DNA of 64,000 bases from Sebastes aleutianus (GCA_916700875.1 CAKAKS010000039.1:20206367-20270366), one strand, 5' to 3'; shown: positions 1 through 22,384, numbered from the stretch's first letter. Numbers and translations are program-made. The notes: a model not told the origin generated them from the sequence alone.

Positions 1-15
1 TCACTTTTTTTACAG

Positions 16-585
16 AGAGACCTCTCGAAGGCTTCTAAATCGAACGTGACGCCAGGACTGCTGAACTCCACTGTCGGTCATCAGTGATGGCTCAAAGGAA
101 GTCATCCAGCACAGCAGTACTGTGGTGTAGTTTTCATATAGTGGACTATAGTGGTGTATAATGTAAACTCCTTCTAAAAAAATGTAAATATTTGAACACT
201 TTGAGTCTCTATGATTCTGTTTTCCTAAGTCTTTATTTAAGGGTTACTAGTTTTCTCTGCTGTATATATTTTTCTGGCAAGTTAATGATATTTGTTTCAA
301 GGCTGTTGTGGCTTTTATCTGACATTTTTCTTTTAGGGGTACAGCCTTTTAAGTTAAACTTTAACCATATCTAGAGCACTACTTTGTTTTAGTACTGTAG
401 CAGCTTGCGGTTTTATTCCTCCAGCTGGAATGACAGCTAGATTTGCTCTTCAGAGTGCTTTTTTAAAATCAAAATGTAAATAAACGTTTATGATACCTAT
501 TTAGGATCCTGTGTCATTTTTATTTGTACCTGAATGTTTTCATTCTAGCCCATATGGTTGAGTTGCTGCACAGGTTTTACTCATA
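16..585 (+). other. Possible terminal exon and 3' UTR of an upstream plus-strand gene (partial)
   Basis: A pyrimidine tract followed by CAG at 13-15 could be a splice acceptor. From 16 a frame reads 23 codons to a TGA at 85-87. A polyadenylation-type AATAAA lies near 478 in an AT-rich region that otherwise looks like a 3' UTR. I do not recognise the short peptide, and its neighbour gene is outside the window. The whole segment is repeated at about 1508-2650, where the part carrying the stop codon is missing. It may equally be non-coding repeat DNA. Confidence 0.25.
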
Positions 586-1245
586 GTATAGTATTATTAT
601 TTTGACATACTATACCATGAGTTTTAAAATTATTTTGGACATACTATATTATGACTTTTTTTTATTTTTTCGACATACTATGACTATTTCCGACATAATA
701 TACTATGACTTTTTTCGATATAATATACTATGACATTTTAAATTATTTTCAACATACTATACTATGACTTTATGTTTTTTTTTGACATAGTATAGTAGGA
801 CTTTTTTTCGGCATTTTTCCACATACTATTCTGTCTTTCTTCATTTGAAGTTAGCCCTCAAAGCTCACTGAGTCACATAAGGATCGAACTCACAACCTCC
901 AGTATTCCAACCAGATATACTGTATACCGCCCGCAGCTATTTCACAAGTCAAAACATGGCATGTAAAAAAAAAAAAAAGTAGAAAAAGTAAAAGTATAAT
1001 ATTTTGTAAAAAGTGATGTCATGTCGAAAAAAGTGATAGTCATAAAATAGTACTTCCAGAAAAGTGATTTTGAAAAAAGTCATAGTATAATATGTCGAAA
1101 AAAGTAATTGTAGAGTATATCGAAATTTCAAAAAAAAAAGTCATAGTATAGAATGTGAAAAAGAATAAAAATACTTTTTTAAAGTCATAGAACAGTATGT
1201 CGAAACTGTTTTAAAAAGTCATAGTATAGTATGTAAAAAAAAAAA
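575..1245. repeat. Inverted tandem satellite flanking a tRNA-like core
   Basis: The left part (about 575-800) is a degenerate tandem of units like CATACTATACTATGACTTTT. The right part (about 965-1245) is the same unit in reverse complement (GTCGAAAAAAGTCATAGTA). Between them, on the minus strand, lies a tRNA-like segment with a near-perfect internal promoter B box (GAGTTCGATCC, near 877-890). The whole could form a long hairpin. The family name is unknown to me. Confidence 0.7.
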
Positions 1246-1670
1246 AAATAAATCGTAAATCTGAAGTAAGATTTTCCCTTTTTGAAAAGGTATTTCAATA
1301 TATTTTTGTACTTTGGCTGCACAATAACAATTTAGGTAATTATCAAACACAGCAATTTAAAAGCAACCAAGCATACCTCTGCCAAGACTGCATAATGTTT
1401 AGAAACATATAATCTGCATCAAAATTCATAGTGGTAAACAAAGCACACATACAATAAATACACAAACCAGATTATTTTTATTCGAGCAGTAAATCATGAG
1501 AGGATGGTGAGAAAGCTTGAAGGCTTCTAAATCGAATGTGAAGTCAGGACTGTAGTTTTCATATCGTGGACTATAGTGGAGTATAATGTAAACTTCTTAC
1601 AAATAGAGTAACTCATGTTTTGGTAATGGGGTTCACGGTGGAATGCTAGACCCGAAGTCCAATAAGCATA

Positions 1671-1850
1671 AAAATGTGATAGGGCAGCACATCACAGATT
1701 TAAAAATCAAGGAGGACAAAATACTAGTATTTCACTTTCACTTACTAGCAGCTTGTTTAATTGTCTCAGCCAATTGAGCCAAACAAGTGAAATGCTATAT
1801 TTTGTCCTCCTTCATTTTGAAATCTGGAATGTGCTACCCTATCACATTTT
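1671..1850. repeat. Foldback element
   Basis: The two ends are inverted copies. AAAATGTGATAGGGCAGCAC near 1671 pairs with the reverse of GTGCTACCCTATCACATTTT near 1850, and the pairing continues through a GGAGGACAAAATA segment. There is no coding capacity. It is probably a miniature non-autonomous DNA transposon. Confidence 0.65.
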
Positions 1851-1970
1851 CATAATTTTTTTTTTTAAATATTTCAATCTGTGTGAACATTTCAAGTCTC
1901 TGTTGATCCTGTTTTCATAAGTCTTTATTTCAGTTTTCTCTGCTGTATGTATTTTTCTGGCAAGTTAATG

Positions 1971-2340
1971 TAGGGCTGGGCAATATAACGATATGTGTTG
2001 TTTAAATGATATAAAAATGTCTATCGTATATATTTTCCTATATCATTTCTATCGTGATATATGCTAGGCCTATATGTATTTATTTATTCTCTATAATTTC
2101 ACTTAAAACAGTTATGTTCATTTTGAACTCAAGTTCTTAAAATGAGAAAAAGTACTTTTCATTTGTCAAATATTTTATTCACACAGGAGTATACAAAAAT
2201 AGGCTTTACCATTAGGTTATTTCATATAAGGTATAGACCATTTATTTAATTGAATTACCAAAAAACATGCTATATTGAGATATACGTATATCGTTATTGA
2301 GATAATATATATAGGGATAAAAGATTTTGCCCAGCCCTAT
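1971..2340. mobile_element. Miniature TIR element (TAGGGCTGGGC ends)
   Basis: It begins TAGGGCTGGGC and ends GCCCAGCCCTA. The interior is AT-rich with ATCG and ATAT runs and has no open frame. It sits inside the second copy of the duplicated 5' segment. The first copy keeps the uninterrupted site at about 283-290, so an empty site can be read directly. A related GGGCAATATATCGATAT element lies at about 42330-42615. Confidence 0.7.
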
Positions 2341-2803
2341 GATATTTGTACCAAGGCTGTAGAGGCTTTGTATCTGACATACAAAGGGGTACAGGGGTAC
2401 AGCCTTTTAAATGAAACGTTAACCATATCTAGAGCACTACTTTGTTTAGTACTGTAGCAGCTTGCCAGCGCTCCTTGGATTTTATTCCTCCAGCTGGGAT
2501 GACCGCTAGATTTGCTCATCAGAGTGCTTTTTTAAAACCAAGCTGTAAATAAACATTTATGATACCTACTTATGATCTTTCTACTGTTCTAAGTGTACCT
2601 GGATGTTTTCATTCTAGCCCGTATGGATGAGTTGTACAAGTTTTACTTTGAGTCCAAGTCAGAAGGCAGTATCTGTTAAGTATTATATTTTGACCACATA
2701 ATGTATCATAGTACATACTGTATGTATACTAGTACATTTCACATACGGTATTGTAGAAAATAATCCACTCTCCATGCAGGCTAGAAATGGGAAGATGTTC
2801 TGT

Positions 2804-5800
2804 TTAAGCCATGCGTGTCATGAGCTCTTCAAGAGCCCTCTCACGGTGATTTTCATGAACAAGCAGCACTTCTTTGATTGCACTTTGCTGGAAGCCCATC
2901 TCATTAAACTGAGTCAGAAGGCGCAGGAACTCAGCAGCCTGAAATAGAATTTAAAGTAGGTAACAATACACATTAAAACATGGCTGTGGTGTTGTTGTTT
3001 TTTAACCGTTTGGCGGGAATCACCTTGCTCTCACAGTTCTGAAACATCTCCAAGGCCTCCTCCACCTGAGCTTCATCATAACCCAGCTCACACAGACGGT
3101 CACTGGCTACCAGGTATTTTAGGATCTGTTGATAAAAGGACAAATAATTGAGAATGGCATGCTGGGTTTTGATAAAGAACAAGTAGCACAAGTTAGATTT
3201 ACAGGTAAATGTAAAGAAATGTCTTGTTTATAGGGTTTGATATTTAAAAATGCTTAAAGGAACAGTGTGTAGGATCTGGCGGTATCTAGCGGTGAGGTGA
3301 TGAGATAGCAACCAACTGAAGCCTCTCCTTTGTGCCAGGCATGTTGGAGAGCTACGGTGGCCGACGTGAAACCCGAATAGCCCTCTTCAGAGCCATTGGG
3401 AGCACCAGCAGTGCTTAGAGTGTGTGTGTGTGTACATGGGAAGTGAGTGGTGAAACAAGAGAGAGAGAGTGGCGGCGACAGGAGCGAGTAATGTTATCGA
3501 CTCCGGCCCAAGCAGGAAGAGTTAACGAGTTTGGTTTGTCCTTACTGGGCTACTGTAGAACCATGTCGATGCAACATGGCGGACTCTGTGGAGAGGACCA
3601 GCTCCCGTGGATGTATAAAGAGACCTGGATACAGCATCGGAGGCGGGCTCCCGTTTGTTCCTATGAGAGTTGCTCAGTTGGGCTTGAAGCCAAAATGACT
3701 CGACTGCCGAGTGATAAAGTACGCGGATCATCCGGCGATCTTCCGCATCCTTTGGGCCCATAGAGCAGGCGCAGTAGCGTTTCCTTTAACTCCTCCTCCC
3801 AGCCCTCGCTCCAGCCTCTGTCTGGGTCTCATTCACATGAACAGAGGAAGGGAAATAACTCTGGATTCTGCTACTAGTGCATTTTACAACTTTTAGGACC
3901 TGATGATCTAAATAAGGGTTATTCAAGTGTTCATACTGGGGAGTTGATTTACCTAAAAAAAATTATCCTCTAATTTATGGATGTCTCTTTCCCAATGTAA
4001 GTCTATGGGAAAAAGTATTTTTGTGCCCAATGGCATCACGAGACGGACACGGAAGTTGTAGTACTGTCGTTTGGCCATTATGAAAATTTGGCCTGGCGCT
4101 CTTCCTGGGGTATTTCCCGCTCCCTATGTAGATATGAACGGCTCATTCTAAGGTAATGAAAACACAACGATTCTTATTATGAGTTGATTATATACTTAAA
4201 GGTCACCTATTATGCAAAATGCACTTTTCCATGTCTTTTAAACATCAATATCTGTCCCCAGTGTGTCTACAGGTCACCATAGTATCATAAAAGACCATCC
4301 TCTCTCTTTTTCTCCTGCTCCGTTTGTCCGGAAATGGGTGTAGAAAATCGCTTTGCTTTTTTTCCTTCTCTTCTGACGTCATTAGAGAAATGCAAGCCAT
4401 GTAGGGGTTTCCTGGTCAAACCAGAAAGAACCTTCAGTAGCTGACCCCGCCCCACAGCGCGTCACTGTCTCTCCTCCTCAACCGAACTTGAGCAAAGTAG
4501 CTCCTACTGTTAGTCTGCAAGAACCAGCAGAACAGGCTTCATGTACTCCCATCATCTAAATATAACATGTTTCACAAAGGCTTCATGTAATTACACTGTT
4601 TAAACAGGTGATATTTATATATTATATATATTTGATGTCATGCATGTAGAAGTATACAGGTAGTAGTGACTGTAAGCAACACAACACATTTCTGTTTCAC
4701 AGTCAAACTTTATTTTTATTAATATACCATTACTCTGATCTTCCATACATTTATCAGGTGTCTTTTACCAGAAATAATGAACTGACTACTGTTTCACATC
4801 TTCTATTTTCCACCCTGATGGTCGCTGTGTTTACACACTGTCTCATAGCGGTAGCATGAGACAGTGTGTAAACACAGAGGTTAGCTCTGTATCTCCCATC
4901 TGCCCACAGCTGTCTGCTCTCCTCTGGGATGATTCTGTCGGTCATTTCTCACAGATGGACCTGTAAAGACAGACGTAAAACAGAGTGTATGTTTACGGTT
5001 TACAGAGTTGATGCATAAGGTAAACACTGAGCTAACTAACAGAGATATAAATAGCATTATTTACCTGAGAGAAACCGTCAGGAAAACCTGGAATCTGGAC
5101 CGCAGACGTTCATCATTTGTCGCCGATTTCTGATCAGATTCCTCCGGTAACATGCGCTGCGTGAAGTTTCTGGTTTATAAACTTTATAAACTCTATTTTT
5201 AGCTCCTCTTTCTCCGTTAGCCAGAGCTTCTCCGGGGGCAGGGGTGGAGGGGTGGGGGGAGGCGGGGAGAGAGTGACGCTGTGTTGAGGACGTTTGATTG
5301 ACAGAAACGCTGACCAATCAGAGCAGAGTGGGAGGAGACAGGCTGTAAATCAGGATCTCTTAGACAGAGGCTAAATGCAGGCTGAGTGAGAGAGACACTA
5401 TGAGAAGAATGAAGGGTTTTTTGAACATTGCAGCATGTAAACATGTTCTAGTGCAACATTAAAATACATCTTTGAACCTGGAAATGAGCATAATATGAGA
5501 CCTTTAAGAAACATACTTATTAATATTATATTCCATTTCTGCCAATAGATCCCCTTAAATGTTACACACTGTTCCTTTAAATATTGGTGCTTGACAGATC
5601 AGTAGTGAGCCCATGTATAAGTGTAAGTAAGGATCTTTTTTGTTGGTGTATTTCTCTGCCAACTTGTTTCAGTTACAAAACCCCCCCCCCCCAAAAATGC
5701 AGGTTTGACAGTTTATTGTAATGTGTTAGTTTTCATTTTACAATTATCAAGCCTGCAGCTATTGTACATCTGAACACAAAGTGGTGCCTACCTTCTCTGG

Positions 5801-8208
5801 GCTGTGATAGCCTGTCTTCTGAAGAGCCAGAATGGCTGTACGTAAAGGGTAGCCCCTCTCTGTGACGGTTTCAAGTAGATCCCTCTCTTCCTGGCTGAGT
5901 GCTGACAACAACTCTGCTGCTGAGTCAAAGAAAACCCCACGAGAGCCACAGGTCCTCAGGGCCTGATGACAAGGGAGGAGCAGATAAAAAAATAGTGGGT
6001 TATGAAAAAGAAATAAGAAGAAAAGAAATAATACATATTTTTCTCAGACACTTATAGAAAGAAAGAACCTTCTGTCTGCTGTTTTTGACAACGGGCCCTG
6101 CAGAGGAGGGTCGTTGCTTCTGCTGCCTGGGTGGAGAGGGAGCAGGTAGGGTGTTCTGGGAGATCTTCCTGCCCACAGGGCCCAGTGTACGCTGCCTCTT
6201 TTTGCTGTTCTTCTGCCCGTGGTGGAGGGGGCTGGTCGGCTGTGGCCTGTGCTGCTCCACCGCTCGCAGAGGTTGTCTGCAGTCTTGGAGAGAAGGTAAA
6301 GAGCCCCTGTGGCTTCTGAGGCTCAGAGGCGAGGGAGGTTTGGAAGGACCAAAGTGCTGGTCTTTTACTCTGGAGAGTAGGTCTTTGGGTGCAGCGCTCC
6401 GGGGTCGCTCTCTGCTCTTGATAGAGCGACGTGCATCTTCAGTGGAGGAGGCTTCAGCTTCATTATCCTCATGGTAACCATCTTCATCCTCAGAGTCAGA
6501 TATGTGGAACTTGACGGTGCGATGGTTGACAGAGTTCAGGCTGTGACTGCGGGGCCGGGGGCTCGAGGCCCACAGGTCGCTGCTCCTGCGATTGGACCTG
6601 TGGCTCTTCTTCTGAGGGCTGCTGAACATCAACCAGTAGGGGGGGCAGGACGGGGCCTGACAGACTGGATGCTTCCCAGTTAAGATCCATCTCTCCAGGT
6701 TGAATCCGTACTGCAGTAAAAACAAACATAAACAGGTTTTCAGCAACAGACTTTTTGACTTGTGGACCTAAGGATCATTTTAGCAGTGTTTGGCCAGTTG
6801 TGAGATAGTAGTGTTGTTTGTTTTCATCATTTGCAATATAATTTGTTTACTCTAAACCACTCACGCACACAAACCTCTATTATTGTTGGATTTTTTTTGT
6901 CTGTTTATTATTTTCCCATGGGGATTATCTTATTATAGGCTACTTGATTTTGTTTGTCTGTTTGTTTCCTTGACAAAAAAAAAAGTAAAATTGTTTTCCT
7001 CTACTTTTGTATACAAAATGTTTTTCTTATGTGAAAACTAATAAACAAAGTTGGGAAAACTTGTCATAGTAGGAAAGCACAGATGTCACTAGTAACATTC
7101 ATAATGGCTCTGTTATATTCAAGTGTCCCAGTAAGCCATGACTGTGAGCCAGCATGTACAACATGAGGACCCTGAAACTGAAGCAGCTAAATGCAATTCA
7201 GCCAGCATTCATTTTATTATTTACACATGTGCTTTTCCCTCTGTCACGTGCCAATATAATGTCTTTCATCAAAAAAACGCCTATGAGGGTAATATCAATA
7301 ATTAAATGCCTGAGAAAATGCACAAAAGATCCTTCAGTATGACATCAAAATAATCAACTTGGATGTTAAATATATGGTGATATTGTTTTTTTTCTTTCTG
7401 GGCTGTGACAAATCAAATGTTGTTGTGCATAATAGTTGCACTCAAACAGGAATTGTATTTTTACAAATACATTTCTTTATGAAATTGGGCCTATTGGACC
7501 CATGTACTACATTTTCCCAACAGTTTAACTGATGAATAACTAGGAGAAGAAATTATAATCAGGTCTTGAACAGAAATGTCGTAAGAAAAATCCAGTGGTG
7601 GAATATAACTAAGTACATTTACTCAAGTATGGTACTTTAGTACAACTTTGAGATACTTGTACTTTACTTGAGTATATCCATTTTCTGCTACTATACTTCT
7701 ACTCCTCTACATTTTGGAAACCAATATTGTACTTTTTATTCCACTACATTTATTTGACAATATTAGTTACTATTTACTTTACAGATTTAGATTATTAATA
7801 TATAATTAACCAATATTTATTATTATATATTAAGCTACCCAGCAGTATATAAAGTTGTTGAAATGAGCTCCACCTTTACCAGCTGTAACATTAGTGATGC
7901 ATCGGTAATTATAATCCAGTAATATATATATTATTCTGAAATGGGACATTCTGCATAATGAGTACTTTTACATTTGTTACTTTTAATATACTTGTTGCTA
8001 AAATGTTTGTACTTTTACTCAAGTAAAATGTTGAATTCAGGATTTTTACACTGTCGTATGACTACTGTTATTACTACTGTGTGACCTCAGTGTCTCGTAG
8101 TATCCGATGGCAGTCCGGTATAGAGATGTCTGGAGCCGTCACAAGTTGCATTTCCTCCTCCAGTGGACCCAGTAGGGTCTGAAATGGGACATCCTCCAGA
8201 GTGTTCAT
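2804..8208 (-). CDS. ubap1l: Ubiquitin-associated protein 1-like (UBAP1L)
   Basis: Five coding exons on the minus strand: 8086-8208, 6069-6710, 5792-5962, 3024-3125 and 2804-2938, giving 390 aa with phases that close. The start MNTLEDVPFQTLL resembles the UMA motif at the N terminus of UBAP1 and UBAP1L, followed by IPDC...RDTEYGFNLERW. The middle exon is Ser/Pro/Arg-rich and low in complexity. The last three exons give the paired C-terminal UBA-type helices (AAELLSALSQEERDLLET, LCELGYDEAQVEEALEMF, FNEMGFQQSAIKEVLLVHEN) that bind ubiquitin. UBAP1 is an ESCRT-I subunit that sorts ubiquitinated cargo at endosomes, and a similar role is inferred here. Human UBAP1L starts MNALDGVPF, which supports this ATG. 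The frame also stays open upstream into 8316 with an earlier ATG. A good donor (GTAAGTATC) at 8315 suggests a 5' UTR exon there. Confidence 0.93.
3254..5580. mobile_element. TIR element (TTAAAGGAACAGTGTGTAGG ends) with a second element nested inside
   Basis: It lies in ubap1l intron 3. The ends are inverted: TTAAAGGAACAGTGTGTAGG at 3254 and ACACACTGTTCCTTTAA ending at 5580. Two more copies occur at 15197-15556 and 53251-53514. It is non-coding; apparent open frames inside it are chance. A 1.3-kb element at 4196-5507 interrupts it. Confidence 0.8.
4196..5507. mobile_element. Nested TIR element (TTAAAGGTCACCTATTATGC ends)
   Basis: It starts TTAAAGGTCACCTATTATGC and ends GCATAATATGAGACCTTTAA, an inverted pair. 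The host element resumes at 5508 exactly where its other copies continue. A shorter relative with the same style of ends occupies about 32862-33141 in a gldn intron. A perfect 22-bp-arm hairpin lies inside at 4825-4877. Confidence 0.75.
7590..8055. mobile_element. Fish MITE of the TAAGTACATTTACTCAAGTA type
   Basis: It starts CAGTGGTGGAATATAACTAA and runs through repeated TACTTTTACTCAAGTA blocks to a matching inverted end near 8050. This sequence style is very common in teleost genomes. A partial copy lies at about 24120-24300. It sits in the ubap1l intron just downstream of the first coding exon. Confidence 0.65.
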
Positions 8209-8225
8209 TCTCACCAACAAATAAC

Positions 8226-10329
8226 CTGCAGAGGAAGAAACACAAAGACTTCCTGAGTTTTAAGTTATCGAACCAGACCTTCATTTTAATTGTATTGATA
8301 CTTACTTTGGGTATTTTCTCTTAGGTCCACAGCCCTCTGAAGCATTGACGGGTGTTTGGAGTAAATGACTAAGATGATGTACGTGATAAGCCTCTTCATC
8401 ACTAAGCCTCTGACATCATATGAGGAGATGTTTACTAATACTACTCCACACACACACCTGATGTAATGCTACCTGCACATGTACGGTACAAATAATTGGA
8501 GTATTTAAACATATAAATATATACCAGAGTATTACTAAAATATTAAAAAATTGCACTAATAATTAATATATTTCAAATTATTTTGTGTTTTACTATAAAT
8601 ACATTAACAAAGTAAGATATATTATAATTTTTTACTCAGTCTTTTCTAATTTTTCATCTATATTCAAAGCCACGTTTCAGACTTGGTAATTTCAATCTGG
8701 ATTTGAAAGGGGATTAGGGAATGCTGAGGTATTGAGAAACAAAGAACAGCACAATACTTTCCAGAGATTAGCCGATTACATAAAGGTGACAGCATGGCAG
8801 TGTGGATGTCTGTCACATTTATTCATTTGTCGTGTTGAGAATATCTGAGACAACATTTTGACACGCTGACTTTGGTAAACAAATTAATTTCTGCAGACAA
8901 GTTTAAAAGGTAAAGAACAATTAAAATTCTGTACAGAGATTTACATTTTATTTTTATGTTTTAGACAATCACAATAAATTTAAGATTCACAAACTGGGGG
9001 AGGTTACAGGTTCTGTAACAGACCTCTGAAAACAAAAAAGCTTTTTTAGCAGTTTTTAAAGTGAAAGAAAAGGAAACTTAAAAGCAAAAGGGAGAACAGA
9101 TCTAGTTTAATCTCATGTTAAAGCACAAACAGCATTTTTAAAGAGTACAACAGCGTGGGTTCTGTTCAGTCAGAGAGCATTTAGGCTTGATTACAGACGT
9201 GTGTATTGAGATACCATTTAGTAACAGGATACTACATCACTAACGGTGAGGTGAGTTTCCAACGCTGGGGGTACGCACAAAGAAAATAAAAAATACCTGC
9301 GCTGTTCTGAAGGGTGTCTGACAAAGCAGGTTTAGAGCGGCATCCAGCCAACTGGGAAAGAGATTATCTGTCTGATTATGATTTGAATCAGGACAATAAA
9401 GCTTTGAATGTATTGTATCTTGGAGTATACAGTATCTATCTACTACAAAAACAAAACATGGAGATTAACACTTCAAAGTTACCTGGCTAACTGCTAATCC
9501 TGCTTTGAGAGACAGCCGTCTGATCCAGTCCTGTGATAAAGAGGTCTGTAAGTAAACACAGATACATTCCCTAAACGGTGGGCTACAAGAGGAAGCAAAA
9601 CACTGAAAAATAACCATTCTGGCTGTTTAAAAGGTCACCATTAGTTCTCACCTGCTCTGTTTAGTATGCTGGTGCATTACACTTCACAATGTGTTCTCCT
9701 AATTAGATGTCATGTCATACAAACTGTTTAGAAATGCTACCTGAGCAGCGTACCAGTTTTTACTGTGAACACCATTATTACAATGGTGGTGAAGAAGAAA
9801 ACATCAAAATATTGATGTGCTCATGGAATATTCTGCCCTTATGATATAAGGCATAGCTTGACATGGTTGCATCACATCTACACTTTCGCAGCTCCACTTC
9901 TTTTTCAAGTGTACAGTATGATCCCATAATTTCCATTTTGCTTCCCTTGCCATTACAGCCCATCACCAAAAAAAGAGAAAACAAATAAACTAGCTACAAA
10001 TCCTTTTTTTCGTGAATAAAATTGCATTATCTTTATATAGATAAAAATGTTAACAATCCCCAGAGATTGAAATATTTTATAAAGGTCCAACCTGCGAGTG
10101 CACCGCTAGAGAATTAACATCTGATGCACAGGACCAAAAGGTTGTTACGCTCTCTTAACTTGTTCGTCATGAAAACACTGTTCAGTGTAAACCACCAGCC
10201 TTCATTACCTCTACTACAGTGTCCACAGCTTGTTTGTCAGGGGTTAAGGTAAAACCCACAGTTGGTGTCCAAAGGTTCATAGTGATCTAATGATTCGACT
10301 GTCTTTAGGTGAAACGAGTGACGTGTGGT
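8226..10329. other. Intergenic: ubap1l 5' side and clpx 3' UTR
   Basis: No coding signal is visible on either strand. A likely ubap1l untranslated exon ends at 8316. Minus-strand AATAAA signals (TTTATT at 8818-8823 and 8947-8952) could end the clpx transcript about 1.4-1.5 kb after its stop codon. Confidence 0.45.
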
Positions 10330-20998
<10,669 letters not shown>

Positions 20999-21350
20999 AA
21001 CTCTTCTTTTGGCTCAAAATCCTGAAAATAGAAACAATAAATGAAATGAACACGGTGTGCTGTGAGGGGGGAGAGGCTAAAAACTAGCCGCCGGGCTAAC
21101 GAGACTAGTAGTTAGCAAACAGGAGAGGCCATTAACAACATTTCGTAACTTCACCGTCACTGTTAGCATTAGCAGGTCATCGCCACTACTACTACTACTA
21201 CAGTAGAAACTCTTCTTTAAAACACCTGAAATGGACTGATTGGTTGTGCTATCACGGCCAAGTACCTCCTGCTGTCTAACAGTAGTAACACGTGCAAAAT
21301 AAACAATGTTAGCTAACTGGGTTATATATAAATAAGCAGCTGTTAGCTAT

Positions 21351-22384
21351 GGAAAGCCGTTTGAGCATTTACTCCATATCCTTCATATCAGACATCAGTG
21401 TCCTCCACTAGTTCTGGTCTTTGTCAGCACTAGTTGGACATTTTGTCTTACTGGTTGAACAAAAACTCTCACTAGTCACTGTTTTACAGCAACTAGTGCT
21501 ACTTTTATCCAACTAGTTCCACCAGAAGCCTTACTAGTGAGACTGTGCACCACACTAGTAGGACCAAAGACCAACTAGTCAGCTTTGTGACTCACTAGTG
21601 GACCTCTGGACACAACTAGTAACACTGACAGTCTCACTAGTTAACTAGTAACACTGATAGTCTCACTAGTTAACTAGTAACACTGACAGTCTCACTAGTT
21701 AACTAGTAACACTGATAGTCTCACTAGTTAACTAGTAACACTGACAGTCTCACTAGTTAACTAGTAACACTGATAGTCTCACTAGTTAACTAGTAACACT
21801 GATAGTCTCACTAGTTAACTAGTAATCTGCAAGAGCTTTGACATATTAACTAGTAAAGCACATATTCACCTCACTAGTTAACTAGTGACCTACAATTTCC
21901 TGCACAAGTTAACTAGTAAGCTGCAAAAGCTTTGACATGTTAACTAGTGAGCATTTTGGCCTTCACTAGTTAACTTGTGCAGCAAATTGTAGGTGACTAG
22001 TTAACTAGTGAGGTGAATATGTGATTTACTAGTTAACAAGTCAAATATTTTGCAGCTTACTAGTTAACTAGTGAGACTATCAGTGTTACTAGTTAACTAG
22101 TGAGACTATCAGTGTTACTAGTTGTGTCCAGAGGTCCACTAGTGAGTCACAAAGCTGACTAGTTGGGCTTTGGTCCTACTAGTGTGGTGCACAGTCTCAC
22201 TAGTAAGGATCTGTTGGGACTAGTTGGATAAAAGTAGCACTAGTTGCTGAAAAACAGTGACTAGTGAGAGTTTTTGTTCAACCAGTAAGACAAAATGTCC
22301 AACTAGTGCTGACAAAGACAGAACTAGTGGAGGACACTGATGTCTGATATGAAGGATATGGAGTAAATGCTCAAACGGCTTTCC
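21351..22384. repeat. 1-kb palindrome of phased ACTAGT motifs
   Basis: The outer arms, starting GGAAAGCCGTTTGAGCATTT at 21351, return inverted and end at 22384. Within the left arm ACTAGT (or one-base variants) falls at 21407, 21429, 21450, 21471, 21492, 21512, 21533, 21554, 21574, 21594, 21615 and 21636, so every 20-22 bp. A 29-bp unit containing ACTAGTTAACTAGT then repeats about seven times on the left and twice on the right. The centre is near 21940. There is no coding capacity. It lies in the proposed clpx 5' UTR intron. Confidence 0.9.

Larger units (their letters stand above)
1508..2650 (+). repeat. Second copy of the 16-585 segment, interrupted by two small elements
   Basis: Blocks of this stretch match 16-585 in the same order and orientation. 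They include the phrase starting GGCTTCTAAATCGAA, the block ending with the AATAAA signal, and the block around ATTCTAGCCC. The copy lacks about 70 bases that hold the putative stop codon. It is also split by a foldback at about 1671-1850 and a TIR element at 1971-2340. It is a local direct duplication that later took up insertions. Confidence 0.75.

Noticed and set aside
870..950. A functional tRNA gene
   Set aside because: Only the B box is close to consensus. The acceptor stem and A box are not convincing, and it sits in a repeat.
3422..3763. 113-codon plus-strand open frame
   Set aside because: It lies wholly inside a non-coding TIR element whose other copies break the frame.
6085..6477. 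130-codon plus-strand open frame
   Set aside because: It is antisense to the GC-rich middle exon of ubap1l, which is supported by family similarity.
8209..8390. Longer ubap1l N terminus starting MKRLITYIILV
   Set aside because: The frame is open across the donor at 8315, but family members start at the MNxLxxVPF position, so I treat the upstream part as 5' UTR.
21622..21835. CRISPR-like array of 29-bp repeats
   Set aside because: The repeats are directly adjacent with no unique spacers, the setting is a fish intron, and the units belong to the larger palindrome.
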